DNA of 7,320 nucleotides from DATKEH01 sp035546355 (GTDB lineage Bacteria > Acidobacteriota > Thermoanaerobaculia > Multivoradales > JAIOJS01), in assembly GCA_035546355.1 (NCBI GenBank), contig DATKEH010000167.1, forward strand, positions 1-7,320, read 5' to 3'. Of the stretch, positions 1 through 5,833 are shown in pieces. Numbering within the stretch: position 1 is the first letter of the stretch; each line of letters opens with the position of its first letter. The translations under genes were made by a program, and so were the position numbers. The notes below the pieces were generated by a model that ran no database searches, was not told the origin of the DNA, and saw only the letters and a program-made list of their open reading frames with translations.

Positions 1-1
1 C

Positions 2-1384
2 GGCGACGTCCCCGGCGCTGCCGGCAGCCGCCTGGCGCTGCGCCAGGTCGCCGGCGCCGCCGCCTGGCACCTGGCGCCGCGGCGGCGGCGGCTGGCGGAG
101 GACGTCGCCGGCCTGCGCCAACAGCTGGCGGCGGCCATCCACCAGGCGCTGGGGCAGTCGCTGCCCGACGGCGACCTGGACGCGCTGGCCGAAGGCCTCG
201 CCGCCTTCGACCGCCCCGACGCCGAGCTCGGCGAGCTCACCGGCCGCGTCGAGAAGGCCCTCGCCTCCCCCCGCGTCGACGTGCTGCGTCTGCGCCGGCT
301 GGTTTCCGCGGCGCGCGAGCTGGCCGATCTCGCCACCCGCCTCGACGGCGTCGCCGGCACCCCGGGTCGCGCCCCCCTGTCGCTGGTGCTCGGGCGTTCC
401 GACGCCGACGCCGGCGCCTCCCCCTGGAACCCGTGGCGCCTCCCCACCGTCCTCACGGCGGCGGCCGAGGCTCCGGCGGTGGCTCGCGGCCTGGCCGCCG
501 CCCAGGTCGCGGCCGCCGTCGACGAGGCCCGCGCCCTGCGCCGCGCCCGGCTCGAGCTCGAGCGGCCGGGGGAGGCGGCACATGCCGCGGCGACGCTCGC
601 CGCGCTCGCCTGGGGCGACCTCGCCGACGACGAACGCGCCCTCTGCCCGCCGGTCCTGCTGTGGCTCGAGGAGGGGGGGCTCGACGGCGCCTCGCGCGGC
701 GAGCTGCTGGCCCTCGCCGCCGGCGAGCTGCCGGTGGTGGCGGCGGTCGCCGCGACGGCGGCACCCCTCCCGGCGCCCGCTCCCGACGCCGCCCGTCGAT
801 CTCCCGGCGGCGGTTCCCCGGCTCCCTCCCCGGCGCTGCTCGCCGCCACCGCCGCGGGGGGCGTGGCGGCGCAGGTGTCGTTCGCACGCCCGGCCCACTG
901 GGCGCGGGCGCTGGCGGCCGCCCTCGATCACCCCGGCGGCTCGCTGCTCAGCGTCCACGCCCCACCGCCGGCGACACCGCAGGACGCCGCAACGTCCCTG
1001 CCGCGACGGGCGGAGGCCGAGGTCGCCGCCGGCCGGCACCCGCTCTTCCTGCGCCCCGCGGCGCCGGGCGGCGAGCCGCTTCCCCGCGTCGCGGCGCTGG
1101 CCGACACGCTCGACCCCGGGACGCCCGCCGGGCAGCTGCTCGCCCGGCTGGCGCCGAGCCCACCTGCCGCGGCGGCAGGGCCCTCGCCCTCGACGGCGGC
1201 GACGGTGGACGAGGCGGCGGAGCGCTACGCCGTCGAGCTCGGCGCCGCCCGCGGCGCCGTCGCCACCGCCGAGGCGCGGGTGCGTCACGAGCTGCGGCTG
1301 GAGACGGTCCAGGACGTGCGGCGCCGGCTGCGCGAGCTGCTGCGGAGCGCCGAGGAGCGCGGCGCCCGCGAGGCGGCGCCGTGA
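2..1384 (+). CDS. PFOR/NifJ-like protein with degenerate TPP domain, partial at 5' end
   Basis: The frame is open from the left edge to TGA at 1382-1384, giving 460 visible residues; the true start lies outside, and the GTG at 281 is an unconvincing internal start. I read the middle as a degenerate TPP domain of pyruvate:ferredoxin oxidoreductase. PPVLLWLEEGG (residues 216-226) lies where PFOR has its GDG strand-loop, VAAQVSFA (288-295) resembles the PFOR YVAQVAMG strand, HPGGSLLSVHAPPP (310-323) resembles YPGPSLIIAYAPC, and AEVAAGRHPLFLRP (339-352) resembles the following helix and strand. The GDG aspartate, the Asn of the second TPP motif (replaced by a Pro/Ala-rich loop, about 253-276) and the cluster-binding Cys of APC are gone. 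There is one Cys (215) in 460 residues, so the visible part should hold no Fe-S cluster. Residues about 399-458 look like a charged helical or coiled-coil tail. The stop overlaps the rnfC start, so it is co-translated with Rnf. A non-catalytic partner of RnfC or ferredoxin is inference; the family link rests on remembered motifs. Confidence 0.62.
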   Translation, partial: GDVPGAAGSRLALRQVAGAAAWHLAPRRRRLAEDVAGLRQQLAAAIHQALGQSLPDGDLDALAEGLAAFDRPDAELGELTGRVEKALASPRVDVLRLRRLVSAARELADLATRLDGVAGTPGRAPLSLVLGRSDADAGASPWNPWRLPTVLTAAAEAPAVARGLAAAQVAAAVDEARALRRARLELERPGEAAHAAATLAALAWGDLADDERALCPPVLLWLEEGGLDGASRGELLALAAGELPVVAAVAATAAPLPAPAPDAARRSPGGGSPAPSPALLAATAAGGVAAQVSFARPAHWARALAAALDHPGGSLLSVHAPPPATPQDAATSLPRRAEAEVAAGRHPLFLRPAAPGGEPLPRVAALADTLDPGTPAGQLLARLAPSPPAAAAGPSPSTAATVDEAAERYAVELGAARGAVATAEARVRHELRLETVQDVRRRLRELLRSAEERGAREAAP

Positions 1385-2712
1385 GCCTGCTCGCCGGCGC
1401 CGCCGGCAGCTTCCGGCACGGCGTGCACCCCGCCGAGCACAAGGAGTCCACCGCCCACCTGCCGGTCGAGCGGATGCCCTTCGCCGGCCGCTTCGTGCTC
1501 CCTCTGGCGCAGCACCTCGGCGCGCCGGCCAGGCCGGTGGTGCAGCCCGGCGATCGCGTCGCGCGGGGGCAGCGGATCGCCGAGCCCGGCGGCTTCGTCT
1601 CCACCGCCATCCACAGCCCGGTCACCGGCCAGGTGGTGGCCATCGCCCCGCGCCCCCATCCCCAGGGCCGGCTGGCGGAGGCGATCGAGATCGCGGTGGA
1701 CCCGTTCGACCTCCAGCGCCCGCCGCGCCGGCCGCCCCTGGCGTGGCGAGAACTCACCGACGACGCCTTCGCCGCCGCGGTGCAGGAGGGGGGGCTGGTG
1801 GGGATGGGCGGAGCGGCGTTCCCCACCCACGTCAAATACCGCCTGCCCGAGGGGCGCCGGGTCCACACGCTGGTGATCAACGGCTGCGAGTGCGAGCCCT
1901 ACCTGACCTGCGACCATCGGCTGATGGTCGAGCGCCCCGAGGCGGTGTTGCGCGGCGCCGCCATCGCCGCCGCCCGCCTCGGTGTCGAGACGACGGTGAT
2001 CGGCGTCGAAGCGAACAAACCCGACGCCGTAACCGCCCTGCGCGCGGCGCTCGACGGGCGCGGCGACGTCCGGGTGGCGCCGCTCGCCGTCAAGTATCCG
2101 CAGGGCGCCGAGAAGATGCTGGTCCGCGCCCTCTTCCACCAGGAGGTGCCCTCCGGCAAGCTGCCGCTGGATCTCGGCTACGTGGTGAACAACGTCGCCA
2201 CCATGGCGGCGCTCGCCGACTGGCTCGAGCGTGGGCAGCCGCTCATCGAGCGCGTCGTCACCGTCGCCGGGCCGGGCGTGCGGCGGCCCGCCAACCTGCT
2301 GGTGCCCCTGGGCACGCCGGTGCGCGCGGTGCTCGACCACTGCGGCGGCTTGACCGCCGACGCCTGCGAGGTGGTGCTCGGCGGCCCGATGATGGGCACC
2401 CCGATCGCTTCGCTCGACGTGCCGGTGCTCAAGGGGACCTCCGGCATCCTCGCCTTCACCGCCGCCGAGGCGCAGCAACCGAGCGAGTACACCTGCATCC
2501 GCTGCGGCCGCTGCGTCGAGGCCTGTCCGCAGCTGCTCAACCCATCCCGCCTCGGACGGCTCGCCCGCGCCGGGCGCTACGAGGAGATGGAGGGCTACTT
2601 CGTCGCCGACTGCGTCGAGTGCGGCTCCTGCAGCTTCGCCTGCCCCTCGGGGATTCCGATCGTGCAGCTGATTCGGGTGGCGAAGGCGGCGCTGCGGGAG
2701 CGCAAGGCCTGA
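1381..2712 (+). CDS. rnfC: Rnf electron transport complex subunit C (RnfC)
   Basis: RnfC is the peripheral cytoplasmic subunit of Rnf that exchanges electrons with NAD(H) through bound FMN and passes them along 4Fe-4S clusters. The 443-residue product starts with the family signature HGVHPAEHKESTAH, then a barrel-sandwich domain (about 50-90). The nucleotide-binding loop GLVGMGGAAFPTHVK begins at 138, and NGCECEPY at 167-174 is typical of the RnfC/NuoF-like fold. Two 4Fe-4S motifs lie near the C-terminus: Cys372, 375, 378, 382 and Cys411, 414, 417, 421, each set ending in Cys-Pro. The protein stops soon after, so it is the short form without the long Lys/Ala-rich tail of enterobacterial RsxC. 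GTG at 1381 is chosen because it overlaps the upstream stop (GTGA), has GAGG seven bases before it, and gives the expected N-terminus; the longer upstream open frame is a GC-rich artefact. Confidence 0.97.
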   Translation: MSLLAGAAGSFRHGVHPAEHKESTAHLPVERMPFAGRFVLPLAQHLGAPARPVVQPGDRVARGQRIAEPGGFVSTAIHSPVTGQVVAIAPRPHPQGRLAEAIEIAVDPFDLQRPPRRPPLAWRELTDDAFAAAVQEGGLVGMGGAAFPTHVKYRLPEGRRVHTLVINGCECEPYLTCDHRLMVERPEAVLRGAAIAAARLGVETTVIGVEANKPDAVTALRAALDGRGDVRVAPLAVKYPQGAEKMLVRALFHQEVPSGKLPLDLGYVVNNVATMAALADWLERGQPLIERVVTVAGPGVRRPANLLVPLGTPVRAVLDHCGGLTADACEVVLGGPMMGTPIASLDVPVLKGTSGILAFTAAEAQQPSEYTCIRCGRCVEACPQLLNPSRLGRLARAGRYEEMEGYFVADCVECGSCSFACPSGIPIVQLIRVAKAALRERKA

Positions 2713-2720
2713 GGCCAGGC

Positions 2721-3737
2721 GTGAGCGAGACGCCGCGCCTCGTCGTCCAGCCCGCGCCCTTCCTGCGGCCGCAGGTGACGACGCCGCGGATCATGGGGGA
2801 CGTGCTGCTGGCCCTGCTCCCCTGCCTGGGAGTCGCCGGCTGGCTCTTCGGGATCGGCGCGCTGCTGGTGGTGGCGGCGGCGACCGTCGCCGCCGTGGCC
2901 ACCGAATGGGCGCTGGCGCCGGCGCCGCGCGGCCGCTCGCTGGCCGACGGCAGCGCCGCCGTCACCGGCATCCTCCTCGGCCTGACCCTGCCCCCGTCGT
3001 TCCCGCTGTGGATGGCGGCGCTCGGCGGCTTCGTCGCCATCGCCCTCGGCAAGGCCGCCTGGGGTGGGCTGGGGCACAACCTGTTCAATCCCGCGCTGGT
3101 GGGGCGGGCCTTCCTGCAGGCCGCCTTCCCCATCGCCATCACCACCTGGGTGCCCCCCTCGGGGCCGCTGGCGCTGTATCGCGGCAACCTGGCGCTGCCG
3201 CTGATGCAGTCGGCCCCCGACGCGGTGACCGCCGCCTCGCCGCTGAACCTGATGAAGTTCCAGGGGGATACTGGCGACCTCGGCAGCCTGTTCCTGGGTG
3301 GGATCCCCGGCTCTCTCGGCGAGACCAGCGCCCTGGCGATCCTCGCCGGCGGGCTGTGGCTGCTGGCCCGCCGCGCCTTCGACTGGCGGCTGCCGGCGGG
3401 GATGCTGCTGGCGGTCGCCGCGCTGTCGGCGCTGCTGCACGGGGTGGCGCCGGAGCGCTACCCCTCCGCCGCGTTCATGCTGCTGTCGGGCGGGCTGCTG
3501 TTCGGCGCGGTGTTCATGGCCTCCGACCCGGTGACCTCGCCCACCTCGCCGCTCGGCGCCTGGATCTTCGGCGCCGGCGCCGGGGTGCTGGTGGTGCTGA
3601 TCCGCCTGTGGGGCGGGCTGCCCGAAGGAGTGATGTACGCCATCCTGCTGATGAACGCAGCCACGCCGCTGCTCGACCGGGTGACCCAGCCGCGCGCCTT
3701 CGGCCATCGCCGGTGGCAGGGGAGCGCGCGAGCGTGA
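2721..3737 (+). CDS. rnfD: Rnf electron transport complex subunit D (RnfD)
   Basis: RnfD is an integral membrane subunit, homologous to NqrB, that carries covalently bound FMN and is thought to form part of the ion channel. The 338-residue product is strongly hydrophobic with roughly eight to ten membrane segments. Family hallmarks are the N-terminus ending TTPRIMGDVLLALLP, the GHNLFNPA motif at 118-125 and the ASDPVTSPTSPLG segment near the C-terminus. The flavin-attachment segment reads D167-A-V-T-A-A-S173-P-L. RnfD proteins usually have Thr just before this Pro-Leu as the FMN acceptor, whereas this one has Ser, a deviation worth checking. GTG at 2721 follows the rnfC stop by 8 bases, with GAGG at 2711-2714 as ribosome binding site, and gives a normal-length N-terminus. 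The 3' end overlaps the rnfG start by 4 bases. Confidence 0.96.
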   Translation: MSETPRLVVQPAPFLRPQVTTPRIMGDVLLALLPCLGVAGWLFGIGALLVVAAATVAAVATEWALAPAPRGRSLADGSAAVTGILLGLTLPPSFPLWMAALGGFVAIALGKAAWGGLGHNLFNPALVGRAFLQAAFPIAITTWVPPSGPLALYRGNLALPLMQSAPDAVTAASPLNLMKFQGDTGDLGSLFLGGIPGSLGETSALAILAGGLWLLARRAFDWRLPAGMLLAVAALSALLHGVAPERYPSAAFMLLSGGLLFGAVFMASDPVTSPTSPLGAWIFGAGAGVLVVLIRLWGGLPEGVMYAILLMNAATPLLDRVTQPRAFGHRRWQGSARA

Positions 3738-4438
3738 GACTCCCGGAGACGGCGCGGCTGGTGCTCACCCTGGGGATCGCGGGCACCCTCTCGGGTGTCA
3801 CCATCGTCTCCACCTATCGGCTGACGCTGCCGCGGATCCAGGCCAACCAGGCGGCGGCGCTCGAACGAGCGGTGCTCGAAGTGCTCCCGGGCGGCACCAG
3901 CATGCAACGGCTGGTGTGGGGCGAGCACGGGCTGGCGCCCGCCGCCACCGGCGCCGAGGGCGGCGACTCCGTCTACGGAGGCTACGACGCGGCGGGGGGG
4001 TTCGTGGGCTACGCCATCCCCGCGGCCGGTGCCGGCTTCCAGGACACCATCCGCCTGATCTACGGCTACGATCCCGGGCGCCGGCGGATCGTCGGCATGG
4101 AGGTGCTGGAGAGCCGGGAGACGCCGGGCCTGGGGGATCGCATCTTCAAGGACCCCGAGTTCGTCGCCGAGTTCCGCGACCTCGCCGTCGAGCCGCGGGT
4201 CGCGCTGGTCAAGGGGCACGGGGAGGGGCCGAACGAGGTCGACGCCATCACCGGCGCCACCATCTCCTCGCAGGCGGTGGTGCGCATCCTCGGCCAGGCC
4301 AACGAGGCGTGGCTGCCGCGCCTGCCGCCGGCGGCGGAGGCGCCGCCGCTGCCGCCACCGCAGGAGCGGCGGCCGGTGCACCCGGGGGGTGAGCGCGGCG
4401 GGCCGGTGCCCGGCGGCCGGGCGGGAGAGGGCCGGTGA
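3734..4438 (+). CDS. rnfG: Rnf electron transport complex subunit G (RnfG)
   Basis: RnfG is a membrane-anchored flavoprotein, homologous to NqrC, with covalent FMN on its extracytoplasmic domain. The 234-residue product has one N-terminal membrane helix (about 7-26) followed by the family segment YRLTLPRIQANQ. ETPGLG at 129-134 and the flavinylation motif D170-AITGAT-I are intact, so Thr176 is the expected FMN acceptor for ApbE. From about residue 192 to the end there is a Pro/Gly/Arg-rich, probably disordered tail of some 43 residues (WLPRLPP onward) beyond the usual fold, which is unusual. GTG at 3734 overlaps the rnfD stop in GTGA and has AGGGGAG at 3718-3724 upstream. Translational coupling with rnfD is likely. 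Identification is firm; a role for the tail is unknown. Confidence 0.96.
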   Translation: MRLPETARLVLTLGIAGTLSGVTIVSTYRLTLPRIQANQAAALERAVLEVLPGGTSMQRLVWGEHGLAPAATGAEGGDSVYGGYDAAGGFVGYAIPAAGAGFQDTIRLIYGYDPGRRRIVGMEVLESRETPGLGDRIFKDPEFVAEFRDLAVEPRVALVKGHGEGPNEVDAITGATISSQAVVRILGQANEAWLPRLPPAAEAPPLPPPQERRPVHPGGERGGPVPGGRAGEGR

Positions 4439-4441
4439 GGC

Positions 4442-5086
4442 GTGCCTGATCCCATCACCCCTTCCGCCGAGCTCCTCAAGGGACTGTGGCGCGAGAACCC
4501 GGTGTTCGTGCAGGTGCTGGGGATGTGCCCTGCCCTGGCGGTCACCAACAGCGCGGTCAACGGCCTGGCCATGGGCCTGGCCACCACCTTCGTGGTGGTG
4601 ATGTCGAGCCTGCTGGTGTCCAGCGTCCGGCGCTGGGTGCCGAAGCAGGTGCGCATCTCGACCTACATCCTGATCATCGCCACCTTCGTCACCGTCGCCG
4701 ACTTCGCCCTGCAGGCGTGGACGCCGGCGCTGCACCGCGAGCTCGGCGCCTTCGTCGCGCTGATCGTCGTCAACTGCCTGATCCTCGGTCGCCAGGAGGC
4801 CTTCGCCTCCCGCCACTCCGTCGTTCCGGCGGTGGCCGACGCCGCCGGCATGGGCGCCGGCTTCACCCTCGCCCTGGTCATGCTGGGCAGCGTCCGCGAG
4901 GTGCTGGGCATGGGCTCCTGGTTCGGGCTGTCGCTCTTCGGCCCCCGCTTCGAGCCCTGGGTGGTGATGATCCTGCCGCCGGGAGGCTTCCTGATGATGG
5001 GCGTGCTGCTGCTGCTCTTCGCCTGCGTCGCCGACGCGCGGCGGCGGGCGGGCGGGCGGCTCTACGGCGGCAGGGAGGCGGCATGA
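4442..5086 (+). CDS. rnfE: Rnf electron transport complex subunit E (RnfE)
   Basis: RnfE is a six-helix membrane subunit, homologous to NqrD, that pairs with RnfA around the membrane and shares an iron-sulfur cluster with it. The 214-residue product opens with the RnfE signature ENPVFVQVLGMCPALAVTNS, which separates it from RnfA. The two conserved half-membrane cysteines are present: Cys29 in GMCP and Cys112 in VVNCLIL. In the homologous NqrD/NqrE pair such cysteines bind a 2Fe-2S cluster inside the membrane, and I infer the same here. GTG at 4442 lies three bases after the rnfG stop. GGGAGAGG at 4423-4430 is a somewhat distant ribosome binding site (11 bases), so re-initiation by ribosomes ending rnfG is plausible. 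The stop overlaps the rnfA start in ATGA. Confidence 0.95.
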   Translation: MPDPITPSAELLKGLWRENPVFVQVLGMCPALAVTNSAVNGLAMGLATTFVVVMSSLLVSSVRRWVPKQVRISTYILIIATFVTVADFALQAWTPALHRELGAFVALIVVNCLILGRQEAFASRHSVVPAVADAAGMGAGFTLALVMLGSVREVLGMGSWFGLSLFGPRFEPWVVMILPPGGFLMMGVLLLLFACVADARRRAGGRLYGGREAA

Positions 5087-5667
5087 GCGGCGAGCTGCTC
5101 GCCATCTTCGTCGGCGCGCTACTGATCAACAATTTCACCCTGGCGTACTTCCTGGGTCTGTGCCCCTTCTTCGGCGTCTCGGCCCGGCTGACCACCGCCT
5201 TCCGCCTCGGCCTGGCCAACGTCTTCGTGATGCTGATCACCTCGCTGGCCGCCTGGGGGCTCGAGACGTTCGTGCTGGTGCACGCGCCGTACCTGCGCCT
5301 CATCACCTACATCGTGGTCATCGCCAGCACCGTGCAGTTCGTCGAGATGCTGCTCAAGAAGGCGGCGCCGGCGCTGTTCCGCGCCCTCGGCATCTTCCTG
5401 CCGCTGATCACCACCAACTGCGCCATCCTGGCGCTGGCGCTGTTCCAGACCAGCCGCGGCTACGGCCTGCTGCAGGGCCTCGTCTTCGCCCTCGGCGCCG
5501 GCGGCGGCCTGACGCTGGCGCTGGTGCTGATGGCCGGGTTGCGCGAGGAGACCGAGCTCTCCGAGGTGCCGTCGCTGCTGCGCGGCACCGCCATGAGCTT
5601 CTTCATCGCCGGCGTCCTGTCCCTCGCCTTCATGGGGTTCGCCGGCCTGTTCAGCGGGAGCGGCTGA
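5083..5667 (+). CDS. rnfA: Rnf electron transport complex subunit A (RnfA)
   Basis: RnfA is the six-helix membrane partner of RnfE, homologous to NqrE, inserted with opposite topology. The 194-residue product has the family N-terminus INNFTLAYFLGLCPFFGVS and the second motif PLITTNCAILALALF. Its conserved cysteines are Cys27 and Cys113, which with the RnfE pair complete the four ligands expected for the intramembrane iron-sulfur cluster. Length is normal for the family. ATG at 5083 overlaps the rnfE stop (ATGA) and is preceded by GGGAGG at 5073-5078. In many operons of the CDGEA order rnfB comes next; here the next gene, one base after the stop, is instead a 54-residue Cys-rich protein. No other oddity is seen in the sequence of RnfA itself. 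Confidence 0.96.
   Translation: MSGELLAIFVGALLINNFTLAYFLGLCPFFGVSARLTTAFRLGLANVFVMLITSLAAWGLETFVLVHAPYLRLITYIVVIASTVQFVEMLLKKAAPALFRALGIFLPLITTNCAILALALFQTSRGYGLLQGLVFALGAGGGLTLALVLMAGLREETELSEVPSLLRGTAMSFFIAGVLSLAFMGFAGLFSGSG
5656..5660 (+). promoter_or_regulatory. Ribosome binding site for the 54-residue Cys-rich gene
   Basis: GGGAG lies inside the 3' end of rnfA, eight bases before the GTG at 5669. Its good spacing is one of the main reasons to accept that short gene as real, together with its tight packing between rnfA and apbE. Confidence 0.55.
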
Positions 5668-5668
5668 G

Positions 5669-5833
5669 GTGCTGGGCGATCTCCTCGCCGTGGCCGCCAC
5701 CGGGCTGCTGTGCGCCGCCTGGGTGCTGATCCAGCTGTGGGTCGGACGTCGCGACCCGCAGGCGCCGGGGGTCGAAGGGCAGCGCTGCGGGCGCTGCGAC
5801 GGCTCCTGCCGGGAGAGCTGCGATGCGCCGTAG
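5669..5833 (+). CDS. Small Cys-rich single-helix membrane protein, possible Rnf maturation factor
   Basis: GTG at 5669 begins one base after the rnfA stop and the frame ends at TAG 5831-5833, giving 54 residues. Residues 3-25 form one hydrophobic helix (DLLAVAATGLLCAAWVLIQL), followed by a basic turn (GRR) and a short C-terminal tail with four cysteines, Cys40, 43, 47 and 51, in RCGRCDGSCRESCD. This plan, one N-terminal helix and a cytoplasmic four-Cys cluster next to apbE, resembles NqrM (DUF539), the small protein needed to mature Na+-NQR and thought to supply iron for the NqrD/NqrE cluster. It also resembles the short FeoB-associated Cys-rich membrane proteins. Since RnfA/RnfE carry the same type of cysteine-ligated cluster, I infer a role in iron delivery or assembly for Rnf. 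The spacing of the cysteines differs from NqrM as I remember it, so membership in that family is unproven. It overlaps apbE by 11 bases, which supports co-expression. Confidence 0.75.
   Translation: MLGDLLAVAATGLLCAAWVLIQLWVGRRDPQAPGVEGQRCGRCDGSCRESCDAP
5811..5815 (+). promoter_or_regulatory. Ribosome binding site for apbE
   Basis: GGGAG lies seven bases before the apbE ATG at 5823, inside the end of the small Cys-rich gene. It supports the ATG at 5823 as the start and hence the 11-base overlap between the two genes. Confidence 0.55.

Noticed and set aside
433..1380. Open frame upstream of and in frame with rnfC that would extend RnfC by about 316 residues
   Set aside because: The extension is Arg/Gly/Ala-rich nonsense typical of a GC-rich shadow frame, overlaps the PFOR-like gene entirely, and the GTG at 1381 with its ribosome binding site gives the normal RnfC N-terminus.
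1285..2478. Minus-strand open frame of 397 codons opposite rnfC
   Set aside because: It is the antisense shadow of rnfC, with a His/Gly/Arg-rich product and no recognisable domain or ribosome binding site.
3458..4816. Minus-strand open frame of 452 codons opposite rnfD, rnfG and rnfE
   Set aside because: It is antisense to three well-supported genes and its product is a His/Arg/Gly-rich low-complexity string.
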